Of a stretch of DNA of 64,000 nucleotides, positions 12,820-25,429 are shown one piece after another. A model generated the notes under the pieces. That model saw nothing but the letters and a program-made list of their open reading frames with translations, was not told the origin of the DNA and made no database searches. This stretch comes from Malaya genurostris (lineage: Eukaryota > Arthropoda > Insecta > Diptera > Culicidae), in contig NC_080572.1 of NCBI RefSeq assembly GCF_030247185.1, positions 123,938,928 to 124,002,927 on the forward strand, read 5' to 3'. The stretch's first letter is position 1. Every line of letters starts with the position of its first letter. A program made the position numbers and the translations under genes.

Positions 12820-15467
12820 ATGTTAAATAATTATTTGAATATTTTAAATTGGAATGCTCGATCTTTGAAATCGAGTGAAGATGAATTTTATAATTTTCTC
12901 AAAGTTCACAAAATTCATATTGCCATTGTGACAGAAACTTTTCTTAAACCAAATGTAAAATTGAAAAGTAATCCACATTATGTGGTTCATCGATTTGACA
13001 GGTTTACTGGAATGGGTGGTGGAGTTGCCATTTTTGTCCAACGGCAAATTAAACATCGAATTTTACCTTCTTTCAATACTAAAGTTATTGAAAGCTTGGG
13101 AATCGAAGTTGAAACCATTCATGGAATTTATTTCATCGCTGGAGCATATTTGCCATTCCAATGCACCGGCGAACAATTAAATTTCTTTAAAGGCGATTTG
13201 CAAAAACTTACAAGATATCGATCGAAATTTTTCGTAATAGGGGACTTAAATGCTAAGCATGTCCAGTGGAATTGTAGGCAAAATAACAGTAATGGTAAAA
13301 TACTTCATAATCAACTCTCAGCTGGTTACTTCACAGTTCTTCATCCCAGTAATCCTACTTGTTTCTCTTCCGTGAAAAACCCGTCTACAATTGATCTGGT
13401 TCTAACAGATCAAAGTCACATTTGTAGTGAACCGATTATTCATGCTGACTTTGACTCAGATCATCTTCCTGTAACATTCAGACTTTCCAACGAAGCTATA
13501 ATTAATCCAATTAGTTCTATTTTCAACTATCATAGAGCTAATTGGTTGTATTACAGATCTCACATTGAAAATCATGTGGATCATGAAACTATTTTAGAAA
13601 ATTCTGCGGACATCGACACAGCAATTGATAATTTGAATCATTATATTATGGAAGCTAGAAATCTTTCAGTTCCCAAAGCTCAAACTAAATTAAATTCTCC
13701 TATCATCGATGACAATCTTCAACTGCTCATTCGGTTGAAGAATGTTCGTCGACGACAATATCAACGTTCTCGTGATCCTGCTATGAAAAACATAGTTAAG
13801 GATTTACAAAAAGAAATTAAACATAGATTTACTCTTTTGCGAAATGAAAATTTCGCTAAAGAAGTTGAACAAATTAAACCATATTCTAAACCTTTCTGGA
13901 AACTTTCTAAGGTTCTTAAGAAACCTCAGAAACCAATTCCTGCTCTCAAGGAAGGAAATCAAATACTTCTTACAAATGGTGAAAAAGCTCAAAAACTTGC
14001 TCAGCAGTTCGAGAGTGTCCACAATTTTAATTTAAACGTTGTGAGTCCTATTGAAAATGAAGTCTCACTGAAATATGAGCATATTTCAACCCAAGTGTTA
14101 TCACACGATGACATTATTGAGACGAATTTTGACGAAATTAAATCAATTATTAGGAAACTCAAAAACATGAAGGCTCCTGGTAATGATGGAATTTTTAATA
14201 TTCTTATTAAAAATCTTCCCGATGTTACCTTGAGACTCCTGGTTAAAATTTTCAACAAGTGTTTTTCATTAGCTTACTTCCCAAAAAGATGGAAAAACGC
14301 TAAAGTAATTCCTATCCTAAAACCTGATAAAAACCCAGCAGAAACATCAAGTTATCGCCCAATTAGCTTACTTTCTTCTATCAGTAAACTTTTTGAAAAA
14401 ATTATCTTGTTGAGAATGATGACTCATATAAATGAGAATTCAATTTTTTTACCAGAGCAGTTTGGATTTCGTCATGAACATTCAACTACTCATCAACTTG
14501 TCAGAGTAACGAACATGATAAAATCAAATAAATCTTCTGGGTTATCCACTGGAGTTGCTCTTCTAGACATAGAAAGAGCATTCGACAGTGGCACAAAGGT
14601 TTAATAGCAAAAATGTCTGATTTCCAGTTTCCTATTTATTTGATCAAAATGATTCAAAATTATTTAACTGATCGTACTCTTCAGGTTAGCTATCAGAATT
14701 GTAAATCTGAATTGCTACCCGTACGAGCCGGTGTTCCGCAGGGTTCGAGTGTAGCTCCAATCTTGTATAATATTTTCACTTCTGATCTTCCAAATCTACC
14801 CGTTGGTTGTCAGAAATCGCTATTCTGTGACGACACAAGTCTGTTAGCCACAGGTAGAAATCTAAGAGTGATCTGCAGTCGCCTACAAAGAAGTTTAAAT
14901 ATTTTCAGTGATTATCTGTCAAAATGGAAAATTAAACCAAATGCAGCAAAAACGCAATTAATTATCTTTCCTCACAAGCCAAGAGCTTCTTTTCTTAAAC
15001 CAAACAATAATCACATTCTCAAATTGAATGGCTTGGAATTGACATGGTCTGATCAAGCTAAATACTTAGGTTTAACGTATGACAAAAAACTCACTTTCAA
15101 GGATCACATTGAAGGAATCCAGGCAAAGTGTAATAAATATATTAAATGTTTATATCCTCTTATAAACAGAAATTCTAAGCTCTGTCTAAAAAACAAATTG
15201 TTAATTTATAAACAAATTTTCAGACCAGCCATGCTTTATGCGGTACCAATTTGGTCAAGCTGTTGTTCCACCAGGAAGAAAACGCTTCAAAGGATTCAGA
15301 ATAAAATTCTGAAAATGATTCTGAAGCGTCCTCCCTGGTTTAATACAAATGAGTTACACAGACTCACAAATATAGAACCATTAGATGTAATGTCACATAA
15401 TATTATAAGCAAATTCCGACAAAAATCGATGCAATCTTCAATTGAATCGATTCGCTCTCTGTATTAG
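12820..15467 (+). pseudogene. Juan-type ORF2: endonuclease and reverse transcriptase, one frameshift
   Basis: ORF2 nicks target DNA and copies the element RNA. The ATG at 12820 is preferred over the in-frame GTG at 12817. The endonuclease lies in residues 1 to about 225 with WNARS, TETFL, GDLNAKH and SDHLP. The reverse transcriptase follows with YRPISLLSSISKLFEK, LLDIERAFDS, AGVPQGSSVAPILYN and the catalytic box LFCDDTS. The C-terminal thumb region ends in SIRSLY. A small deletion at about 14591-14595, consistent with 4 bp lost just after the AFDS motif, shifts the frame and stops the first half at 14604. The second half is open from about 14600 to 15467. There is no RNase H, as expected for the clade. 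Apart from this break it is nearly intact, so the copy is fairly young. Confidence 0.88.
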
Positions 15468-15732
15468 TTAGTAAGTTAGTATATAAGTTCCTTTTCCCCA
15501 TTACACAATACAAGTAGGTTTAGAATTTTCCCTACACAAAAATCTCAGAATTGCGGAAGCAAATGATGTCTTCATGGTAATAACCAAATCATATATATAT
15601 ATATATAACAGGGCTGAAAAGTCACCACTTGTGGCTGAACACCCAATTTAAATCTTAATAATTTAATTTTAACTCATATTCCAATAAATAGTTATTAAAA
15701 AAAAAAAAAAAAAAAAAAAACAGTACTATTAG

Positions 15733-16940
15733 CAATTGAAGACGTTTGGACCCACATGAACCAATGGCCCTAACTGGTGATGCTAGTTTTACTTTTCGGA
15801 CATTGGCAATGCTTATGTAAAATTTAAGCCGAGAAAACATAAATCATCCTTTGGATTCAAATGGAATTGTTCCATTGCACACTTCAAATCTTGCTGTTTT
15901 TGGATAAAAGTTCACCGCATTGTGACCGCAATAATTACTCCATCGTGAAGGTAGAAATTCACATTTCTGGAGTTTTAAGAAAACGACGAATCATAAAATA
16001 ACGTGCTCTCGTCAATCACTTTCTTTTTTAATTTCGTTCTTTAATTTGAATTGACGGCATTGAACACAATTAATATATCGAAAAATGGAAACCTGTATGC
16101 TGTTCATTTGGCGCCCATACCTAATTGAACATGTGGTCCGAAATAAAGAAGTACGTAAATCAAGTAGGCTCAATAAAATTTGAACACAAATCAGCTCGTT
16201 TGGCGCCAAAGGATTTTATTATTAATCTAGTATTCATAACCTTCTGGGTTTTTATTTGAAATAGTTTTCATTCATTTCCGTAGAAATAATCAATATATTA
16301 TCTCAATGGCCAATATCACGATCCAGTTCTTAATCACTTGAAATTATTGACAAAATCCATTACCCGAAGTTTTTGGGACTGCGCTTACCAGTGAATAACG
16401 GAAAATGAATTTCAATGTTTTACAAAGTTTTAGCTCTCACACATACGCAAACCTGTGTTCCGGAAATGCTCATCCTCATTGTGCACCTTCCAATTTTACT
16501 TGGGAAAGCCAAATGATTCAACCAACTATCTGCAGCATTTCCACAAACTAGACCGTATATCTATCCTATAGGGGTTTCTATTGGATGCCAAACACCATCA
16601 TTTACAGCCAAGTTCAGGGATCGGGAAAGGCGCACTACTTGAAAATTACAACCTCCTAAGAGGCGGAAAACTAGGCACAGTTATCTTGTTCTATGCAGTT
16701 GATTAGTTTGACATTTACATTCCACTTGCGGGGTGGAATTATTTTATTACATTTTAACGTCATCTTCTTAATCCATTTACTATGGCATATCAAAAATTGC
16801 TGGCTTATTACGAGTATGATAGATCTTATAACAATGTTAAGCGTTAAGCGGAAATCAGGTTTGACCCAAACATAAATTTTAACAAAAGGGCAAAATAAAT
16901 GCTGCCTTAATTTTGTTGTAAAAGTTGTAACATAAAAATT
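15733..16940. other. No gene seen
   Basis: Short frames only. The sequence resumes the MITE/Juan flank at 15733 and shows no further recognisable element until the Family A end near 16945. Confidence 0.4.
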
Positions 16941-16944
16941 ATTG

Positions 16945-17310
<366 letters not shown>

Positions 17311-17495
17311 CGGTTTTCGCGAATTTCAAGAAACATGATAAAACATTTGTGAATCATTTGTTCGGAAAAAAAGTTATATGCAAATTTTTTAATCTTGTGA
17401 GTTTGATGAAACCCCAAAATATTTATGATGGACAAACGTTTCAGGAATTGGTCTAGCTGGCCGAATTGATGAATTTTCACCTTGATAAAACCTAA

Positions 17496-18828
17496 GTTTT
17501 TAAGGAGGCGGCTCTAGCAAATGATTTCTTCTGTTATCAAAACTTCGATTGTATGCTCTCCGATTTCGAGTTCTACAAATTACTATTTCAGCAGAGCTGT
17601 TACCAGAAAGCTGAGCTGAGCTGAAGTAGGTCGCCCGTAGTTTTACTTCATGATTGACCGAAAGAGTGTAAATGTACAATGAACCAAGAAAATGAAGCTT
17701 GTAAGAAGCAAATCATACATTCACTGTACATTCCCACTCCCTCCTAACTTTTCATTAAATGATCAATAACGACGCCGGCTACGACCAAAGGCTGTGCTAC
17801 TGAGGAAAAGGAATGTTAGTCCGATACTCGTTGTTTCTAGAGACCGCGGGTACCGCTGTATCTCCACGAGCATCACGGGATAGGAGATTTGTTAGTAGGG
17901 AGGGAAAGACATCCGGATATGTTTTGGTAAACAATATGGTCTCAACAGAAGCTGATTTTCAATACTAAGGAGATATATAACAAGGCGTTATAAGTAAGAA
18001 AAATATAACATATCTCTAAGGAACGATCTCACCAGTATCCTTTTTCTCCCATTCGCATTGCTGTTAAGAACGCGAGATGACTACTAAAAAAATAAATAAA
18101 ACAAACACTCGAGAATGGGTCTGCTGCTAACCAATCCTAGACCCTCAGCCTGAATAACACAATTGACTTGTAAACCTTCACATATTCCATAGAAATCAGA
18201 TATCACCGACAATGATATGCAGACGGCGCCTTGATCGGGTAATATCGTTGAACTTTGTGGCGGTAAATTGTCAGTCTCTGCCGCCTGATCGCATTGAAAT
18301 CGCATTCGCGAATCAACACTATTGAATAAATTGCACTCTCACTACTAAACACATATTTACCATACCTGCCCCATCACTCAAAATAATTGTTTCAACCAAA
18401 TTTTTAACTATACGTGTCAAACGACACATTGGAAATAGACTTTTTTGAAAGCCTTAGACACCGCTTCTTACTCATTTCAGCAGAGCTGTTACCAGAAATT
18501 ACAAAAACTTTTTGATATATGCGCTTTCGTTTACCATTTTATTGTGGGAATCGAAAGAAGATCTTCCTACTCAAAGATATTGATATCTGATGGAAGAATG
18601 ATGGAATGCTATTCTTCGATAATATGGTCACAATTTTTGTCTGTGATAAAAAATCTCATTTTTAAAGCAAAATTTGCACGACAGGCTTGCAAAGCGAAGT
18701 TGGGCAAGAAAAGAAACGAAAAAGAAAATGCTCAAAGGAAAAAAGATGGGAATAGAAAGACATTCAAAGTAAAATCGGACAACAAGAGGAAACAGAAGCT
18801 AAACACAGGAGGCGATATATTTTATTGA
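17496..18828 (+). pseudogene. Unidentified open frame split by a retroposon insertion
   Basis: The plus-strand frame at about 18474-18828 ends in a Lys/Arg-rich tail (KLGKKRNEKENAQRKK). It is in phase across the 25-bp duplication with an open stretch that begins after a stop at 17493. With the intervening 864 bp disregarded, the frame would be about 155 codons, open from 17496 to the stop after 18825. I recognise no domain, and the amino-acid composition before the basic tail is not clearly protein-like. It could be an old transposon or gene remnant, or chance openness in AT-rich DNA. Confidence 0.25.
17610..18473 (-). mobile_element. Unclassified retroposon with perfect 25-bp target-site duplication
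   Basis: The 25 bp beginning ATTTCAGCAGAGCTGTTACC occur identically at 17585-17609 and 18474-18498, directly flanking this 864-bp block. The left edge reads GCTGAGCTGAGCTGAAG. On the minus strand this is a short tandem AGCTC tail, the kind of 3' end found in RTE-like and some other non-LTR elements, which suggests minus-strand orientation. Minus-strand frames include SLLTNLLSRDARGDTAVPAV (about 17905-17850) and a 73-codon frame (18084-18305) with no domain I can name. GC content is higher than the flanks. The family is not identified. Confidence 0.6.
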
Positions 18829-18983
18829 AATTGAATCATGAATCATGTGGTCTACCTTAAAATTTCTTCCAACCGAGAAGTAATAGCTTGCCGATCAAGA
18901 AGATGTTGAAGCGAAAAAATTATCTTCGCTGAAATTTGTTTAACTTCTTTCAAAATTACAAAATTATAAGCAATTTTATAAGG

Positions 18984-19126
18984 GGACGGGTATAGCGTGA
19001 TAGGCTAGTCGATGTCTTTCACAAAGCCCACCTGGGTTCGATTCCCAATCCAGCACATTTGATCCGAAAGTTTTACTGGTCCGAAGAAGCGGTTGACCTT
19101 ATGGTTAAAACCTATATAATCGACAT
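18984..19126 (+). mobile_element. tRNA-derived SINE (second SINE family)
   Basis: The head has RNA polymerase III promoter boxes: an A-box-like TAGCGTGATAGG and a perfect B box GGTTCGATTCC within CTGGGTTCGATTCCCAATC. A four-pair D stem (TAGC/GCTA) can form, but acceptor and anticodon stems do not, so this is not a tRNA gene. The body has 'ccgaagaagcggttgacctt' and 'ggttaaaacctatataatcg', like the 3' tail of common mosquito tRNA SINEs. No target duplication was found, so the copy is old. Confidence 0.65.
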
Positions 19127-19749
19127 GTTGTTACATTTTCCGTACATCAGAGAGTAAATATTAACTAAGCATTAATTAACGTTTTCATGGGGTTTCTCAA
19201 AGTGACGTGTTGTATGCGGACCCATTTATTATGTTTATATGTCAAACTCATGCGGATTTTTAAATTATATTCAGATGGATTTTCAAGTAATGCGGTAAGT
19301 ATCACCTATATAAAAAGGCGGGTGGGTAATGGCAAAGACATAAATGAAGGACGATAATACCAACAAAGCTGATATGATTCATCAACATTTCCAAATATCA
19401 ATAATCGTTGATTGATTGTATGAATTCTGCAACTTTTACCACTTCGCTTCCGGAATTGTAACTGTGTAAGTACTAAAAGTGTGACATATTGACGACAATT
19501 GTTCTACCGCACAAATAACGCTGAACAAATGAGAGTAACATAATTCAACAAACAATGCTATAGATGTTTGTTTTTCTTTTGTAGATTTACATATTCAGTG
19601 GAGAAAAACTTTGCATAATCCTTTGGGAATATTTTAATGGATCTAAAGATCGATTTGTGATATTTAGTTGAGTACTCCTGTGCTTTATGTCATTCATTTT
19701 TACCTCCGTTTTAAACAAAGTACTCCTTCTCACAATTTATTCATCTACA
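19127..19749. other. No gene seen
   Basis: At about 19315 the head GGCGGGTGGGTAATGGCAAA resembles the one near 1299 and may be the end of a MITE. Otherwise there are only short frames. Confidence 0.35.
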
Positions 19750-20170
19750 CCAGAACCTGAATTCTGGACATTCAGAAACTGAAACTAAATTAAAGAACTG
19801 AATTCGAAACCTGAGACTGGCTCTGAATTCAGTTCCAAAATTCCGGTTTGGAATCCAGATCAATAATCCAGTTGGTGAAATTAGATCTAGAATTCACAAC
19901 AGCGGACTGAATATAAATTCCGCACCTGAATTACAGTTCCAAAATATAGTTCCAGAACCCAGGATCCAAATTAAATTACAGCATGCAGATTCTGAATTCT
20001 GGAAATGAATTAAGAAATTGAATTCAGGAATTAAATTCTGGTTCAGAAGACAGTTCAAAAACTCTGGTTCGGAGCTCAGATCTTGTTTCAGAATCCATAT
20101 ATAGATTTTGTTTCAGAAACTCGATCTAGAATTCATATCCTGAATATTGTTATAAAAATTGATCAGGATT
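19750..20170. repeat. Degenerate minisatellite-like region (GAATTC-rich)
   Basis: Some 400 bp are made of loosely repeated variants of 'ccagaattcagttc', with many GAATTC and GTTCAGAA words on both strands. The units are too diverged for a fixed period. It looks like an old decayed minisatellite. No coding frame runs through it. Confidence 0.6.
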
Positions 20171-21044
20171 TTGGATACGTATTCCGAACTTAATATAAGG
20201 TACTAAATTCATTAAATCCCTTACCTGTTGGAAGGTACTTACCCAGGCATCTAGTCCCGTCGCACAAGAAGGATTGATCGGCTTTCGGCCATGGTTTCGA
20301 GTTACCTTTTATACTCGTAAAGTTGAAAATCGGGACTGGTATGTGCTTGACTAGCTTAAAACCGTAGCCCGAGTACAAATAAAAAACAAACTTGCATGAT
20401 GAATTCTTCCCATTGTTTCCAAATGTGTGAGAAAACTAAAATTTCAATTTATTTATGGTTATTTCACACTATTACAAATTAATGATTCATAAATTGTTGA
20501 CCATATTTCTGATGGCATGGAGAAATAATAATGTTGTTGCGTTTTGTAAAACTCGAGATATTCACGATTATTTTTACCCATTCTTCCACAGGGTGAATTT
20601 TGAAAAGGCGTCCCATAATCAAGTAAGACGTATTCACTTCAATAGCTTTGTATGTAAACGCTTCGCTCGAATATCACGCGTTTAAGTTTAGGTTTGAGGT
20701 AATTTGGAAATCCAAGATGGCAACTCCCGATTTATTGATATTTCTTCCAAACCCTTACAATATTGATATTTTCGGAATCGATTTGATGTGTAGGTGCCGT
20801 AAAACTATGTTTGAAGTTGTTTCGAAATTCAAATATACCCATATTGTAAGGGTTTTCAAGGAAAATCAATAAACTGGAAGTCGTCATCTTGGATTTCGAC
20901 CTCGAACTTAATTTTTTGGTTCAACCTAACCTAACCTCCCCCCTTAAAGCTCAAGGTATTATTAAGGGATACCGAGGCTAGACCGAAAACGAGGTTAAGC
21001 CGGACAGCTTCAATGCTTTGGCGTCTCGTTCGATATGGTCAAGT
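20171..21044. other. No gene seen
   Basis: Short frames only (up to 76 codons) without motifs. A run of three AACCT-type units occurs at about 20922-20937. The text 'ggaaatccaagatggcaact' and 'cttggattt' form a weak inverted pair near 20707 and 20890. Confidence 0.35.
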
Positions 21045-21819
21045 AATAGTTTTGCCAAGAAATAGAATTACTGAAAAAATCGACTTTCGAACGGAACTTC
21101 GAAGACTCATAGTGATATATACCATTCGACTCAGCTCGGCGAGATCGGAAAACGTCTGTGTATAAGTATTTGCGTGCACCTTTCATCGTTTTTTTTACCG
21201 CTCAATTTACTCAGAGACCGATTTCAACAAGCTCTGGGTTGTTTGAAAGCTACTATTTGGCAATTGATTAATTTCAATAAAAAAATAGTTATCACTTCTA
21301 GTTCCGGAGATATATTGACATAAGTGACGTAATCGACTAACTGCACATTTCAAAATGGCTTAAACTTCTCGAAGATAATCAAAGAATTTCGATAAACTTA
21401 GACTTATTTAAAAGTTGCAATGTGCTATCTGATCAAGTGGAGTATTCCCGATTCGGTAGATGGAATCATGTAAAGCTACTATTAGGTAATCATATTACAA
21501 CCACTAGCAGTAGTGGTGCTAGATATATTAAGGAATGAGCCATTGTTCGGACCTTGTGTCGGTTTTCTTTGGATAACATTTTCTACAAATGTCGGATTGT
21601 TTTACGGTCTTCGAAGATTTTCCTCTTTGATAAATTTCCCACGAAAATAATGCATGCACTGATTTTTAAAGTTCATAAATCCCATACAAACTTTAAATCT
21701 CGGGCGCGAAAATGTAGTTTCTCAGAACGATCTAAAATTGTGCATTGTGCATCATAAACGTAATTATAAGACTATTTAAATGAAAAGAAAATGGAATAAT
21801 CACACCACTAGGTGGATTA
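21045..21819 (+). repeat. Family A copy, its 3' end abutting a DD37E transposon
   Basis: Starts 'ttttgccaagaaatagaatt', followed by 'atcgactttcgaacggaact', 'taccattcgactcagctcgg', a weak TG tract, then 'ctcagagaccgatttcaaca'. Ends with 'aatcacaccactaggtggat' and TA at 21818-21819. The TA serves as the left target duplication of the transposon at 21820. Confidence 0.7.
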
Positions 21820-23050
21820 AAAACTGACCCAGAAAGTATGGACGCACTTTGATTTCGCTGTAAATAATTCACAAGTGTTAGATATTCAAATTTTATTCGA
21901 TATACTGATAATATTAGACTACAACAACAGAATATTATTCTCAACATTTGCTACTTAGTCATTGTAGACTAGCTGGCGCACCTTCTTGCGAACGTTCCTC
22001 ATTAAATTCCGTACAGATTTCTTGGCGACAATCTTTTTCGAACTGTTGAATGGTTTCGGCTGCCGAGATATGTTTCCTAATATGTGCCTTCGTTAATGCC
22101 CAAAATTCCTCAATTGGTCGAAGTTGTGGGCAATTTGGTGGATTCATATCTCTTGGGACGAAAGTGACATTTTTGGTAGTATACCATTCTACCGTTGATT
22201 TCGAGTAGTGGCAAGAAGCAAGATCTGGCCAGAAGACAACAGGTTCCTTGTGGCTTCGAATTATGGGTAGAAGTCATTTTTGTAAACATTCCTTGATGTG
22301 TATTTCGCTGTTCATTGAAGCAGTGGTGATGCAGCTATAAATTGCTTGCTAGACCATAGCTTTCTTACCAAATGTTTCGACTTCAATCGATGTCTCGGAT
22401 CGTATAATATTGTGGTCCCGGCAAGGATTTGTAATCGAGTTTCACGTAGGTTTCGTCGTCCATGATTATACAGTTCAAATTTTTAGCAAGAATCGTATTG
22501 TACAGCTTTCGAACCCTCGGCCTGATCGATGCTTCTTGTTTCGGACTACGTTTTTTGTTTCTGCTTCTTATAGGTTTGAAGATTCAAACGTTCTTCAGCA
22601 CAAAGAACGTTTGACTTCGAAGTGCCCACTTTTTTGCCCCATCCCGAACTGAAACCTACTTCTTTTGCACGAACGCCTTCAGTATACGTTTATCCAACCG
22701 AGGGTTATCAGGACCTTTTTTCGACCCGTTTTCGGTTTATCCTCAAAGGTGTTATCCTCACCGAACTTCCTGATTGCATTTCGCACGACTTTTTCACTTA
22801 CTCCTTCCATTTTTGATATCGTTCTCAGTGACAGTCCGCATTCTGTGCACCATTTGTATACAATTTTTCGACGTTGTTTTACTGAAAGTCCACGCATTTC
22901 GAAACAAACTAATGAAAACGAATAAACAACTGCACAAGTGGTTAGAGAAGAGTGTAAACAAAAGGAAGCAGCCATAAAAATTGACAGATTCTGAACCATT
23001 GCGAAATGGCAGCGGTTTTGGGTTGCGTCCATACTTTCTGGGACAGTCTT
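21820..23050 (-). mobile_element. DD37E Tc1/mariner transposon (ITmD37E type), 1231 bp
   Basis: Flanked by TA on both sides (21818-21819 and 23051-23052), the Tc1/mariner target site. The inverted ends share (A)CTG(T/A)CCCAGAAAGTATGGACGC over about 25 bp. The length of about 1.2 kb suits the group. It carries a broken transposase gene on the minus strand. DD37E elements are known from mosquito genomes. The spacing of 37 residues between the second D and the E can be counted directly here. Confidence 0.88.
21959..22896 (-). pseudogene. DD37E transposase, several frame breaks
   Basis: Cut-and-paste transposase. The N-terminal helix-turn-helix begins at the ATG at about 22896 with MRGLSVKQRRKIVYKWCTE and runs through SLRTISKMEGVSEKVVRNAI, with a GRKK hook. 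After a frame break near 22690, the catalytic aspartates appear: MDDETYVK (about 22460) and WPDLASCHYS (about 22227). Then RPIEEFWAL provides the E after exactly 37 intervening residues (about 22110). The C-terminus ends at 21959. Stops and frameshifts separate the three blocks, so no active enzyme is made although all three catalytic codons survive. The longer open frame upstream to 23092 only reflects read-through of the terminal repeat. Confidence 0.8.
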
Positions 23051-23052
23051 TA

Positions 23053-24345
23053 CATTCGTTTCCATAAGGTGGACGAGCCAGCTTATGTTCATATCAAAGA
23101 ATTAACAGTACTTCAATATACACGTGCTCCTTATTCTAGTCGCTGGAAAAGATTTAATTTTGGTTATGTATCAAGCTCTAGTTAATAATGAAACACGTTA
23201 AATTTTTCAACATATCGGACTTCAGATACAGTCTTTTCTAATGGATGAGTTTGAAGATGGTGTATTCTAGTATTTACCAACCTAAGAAAAGATCGAATAT
23301 TACTCTCTGTGCCAGTTTACTTTTCCAACTTTCCCTCGTTCTACGTCTCATTCATCAATCCACTTTTCATCATTAAAATTGAAAGGCAACGTCCTCGAAC
23401 AATCTACATTACTACTTTATCAACTCAACGGTGTTTGCGTTAGAATCTGGTTTTCTACAAGAGCGTAGCCAAAATTCACCCGCGCAAAGTTTTTAGTTTG
23501 CTACGTTCCCACAGAAAGAAAGCAATTTCGAAAATTGCCAAACTTTTTGAACCCTTAAGTAAATGATTGTGAATATAACAAGTTGGAAACAAAGCTCGGA
23601 GAGGTGTAGCCCAGCGTGTAATTAATATTACAATTTCACCCGTGCAGTTATCTCCGAGGAAAGTGGCGTTTTGTTGTTTTAAGTAGCCAGCATTTATTCT
23701 AGCACCCAATTAGACATGAAGCGTCCGTCAATTAGTAGGCCAAGTGGATAATTACACTTCTCTTCAACACAAAGACAACAGCCAATTAGCACTTGTCGAA
23801 GAAGTGTCCACTTGAGGTGGTCTTTCTATCCGAAATTTCCTCGGCACCTTCCATTAAGATCATCGTTGTTGCTCAAGTTTTTGCGATTAACTTTTCTTGA
23901 TGGCAGATTCCTAACGAATTCGGCTTTACAGCTCACACTTCGTCATACAAAGTGTTGAACATTGCATTTGAATACTTAGTGGTTTTTTGATTTGTGCAAG
24001 AAGCACATATTTTATTTCGATTTCTTCTCGTTTCGCCTTTGGCTCATCAGTGTTTAATGCATTTGGCAAACAGACTTAAATCTAACAATTGCAATTTATT
24101 GCCATCGTTCTTTTTGACCATCAATCAAGTTATTATTATATTATTTTTTGCTTTTTTTCATATTTATGTTTATTGTGTGTGTAAGTTTTCTAATATGCCG
24201 TACGTTGTGTAAGTTAATTAATATTCATTCATCCTATGCGCCCTTCATGTTGGACGATATATCAATTTCATACTACGCTACAATCAGGAATAGCAAGATT
24301 CAAAAATATTCCGGGGTAAAAAATTTGATGGTATATATATAGGAA
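23053..24345. other. No gene seen
   Basis: Short frames on both strands without recognisable motifs. No transposon termini or RNA genes were identified. Confidence 0.4.
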
Positions 24346-25075
24346 CTTAATGTAAAAACCTCTTCTTAATCCCAGTGGTGTGATAGTGCCTTTCTCTTGT
24401 TACTCATACAATGTTATTAAAACATTTTCATTAGGATAATTTGTAACACGAATATGGGCTAATTTTTTATACAAATTCATTCAGATTGATTCTAGTAGGT
24501 AAAAAATAGAAAAAAGTGATACTTTTGAGCTTCAAATCTTATATAATTTTGCGGATAGAAAAACGTGCTTTTTGTTTGGTGCGTCAGTTATACGATTATA
24601 TCTCCAGAACCGGAAGAGTTACTCATATGATCGTCTAAATTGATCAGTAATAATCTAATACACCCAAACCTAGGTTTACGAACACTTTTTTACGATACCT
24701 CTTTTTACCTAACTCTATTTACGAACCAAATCCCAATTAACGTACTCTTTTTATATATAAAAAATAGGTATAGAATTCGCTCAAACTTTAGAAAATTTTT
24801 TCGAGGCCCGGAAGGCCGAATGACATATACCAATCGATTCAGCTCGACGAACTGAGCAAATGTCCGTGTGTGTTGGTGTGTGTGTGTGTGTGTGTATGTG
24901 TGTGTGTGTGTGTGTCTGTATGTGTGTTGTCAACTAAGAGGTCGAGATCTCAGAGATGGCTGAACCGATTTTGATCAAACTAGTCGCAAATGAAAGGTCT
25001 CCCCGTCACCCAGAACGCTATTGAATGGTTTTGAGATCGAATGTTTACTTTTTGAGTTATACGAAGTTTTATATC
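24346..25075 (+). repeat. Family A copy with (TG)n tract
   Basis: Left end 'cttaatcccagtggtgtgat' followed by GCCTTTCTC. Interior has 'ccaatcgattcagctcgacg', a TG-rich array at about 24872-24926, then 'ctcagagatggctgaaccga' and an A/T-rich tail. The right terminus is not clear. Confidence 0.65.
24872..24926. repeat. (TG)n microsatellite inside Family A
   Basis: TG dinucleotides with a few TA, TC and GG interruptions, in the fixed position between the CAGCTCGACGA motif and CTCAGAGATGG. Confidence 0.85.
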
Positions 25076-25429
25076 AAAATTTTCAATTTTTTGACAGTAT
25101 CTGTCACAAATGACCTTGAAAACACAATATGTATTCAGACTTAGATTTCGCACGGTAATAGCTATCCAACAAGCCATAGATTGTTAAAATCCGTCCATTT
25201 TTAACGGAAATATCGATATTTTTGTGTTAGCGACTTTTCCCCCTATTACAGCAGTAGGAGTTTTGAGCGTGTAACAAGTACATATTCGTAAAATAGTTAT
25301 TGCAGACTTATCTGTAAAAATATTTAGTTAGTTTATCGTCAGTACCAAAATATTAAATGAATGTCATAAGTAATATCTAATTTATCGATTATTTATCTCA
25401 TAAATTATTCGACGCAAATCAACAACTTG

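Larger units (their letters stand above)
11700..15718 (+). mobile_element. Juan-type (Jockey clade) non-LTR retrotransposon, 5'-truncated
   Basis: Insertion bounded by a perfect 14-bp target-site duplication AACAGTACTATTAG (11686-11699 and 15719-15732) and ending in a pure A run of about 24 (from 15697). It holds the remains of ORF1 (zinc-knuckle protein) and ORF2 (endonuclease plus reverse transcriptase, no RNase H), the Jockey-clade arrangement. The 3' UTR contains a short AT repeat near 15594. The 5' end falls inside ORF1, typical of incomplete target-primed reverse transcription. The Juan assignment rests on my recollection of the family's LFCDDTS RT box and C-terminal region. Confidence 0.9.

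Noticed and set aside
18984..19060. tRNA gene
   Set aside because: B box and D stem are good, but acceptor and anticodon stems do not form; the downstream tail fits a SINE.
20922..20937. Interstitial telomere-like AACCTAACCTAACCT
   Set aside because: Only about three units, and mosquitoes are not known to use the TTAGG telomere repeat. Chance.
22679..23092. 137-codon start of the DD37E transposase at 23092
   Set aside because: The first part reads through the terminal inverted repeat and flank; the proper start is the MRGLSVKQ methionine near 22896.
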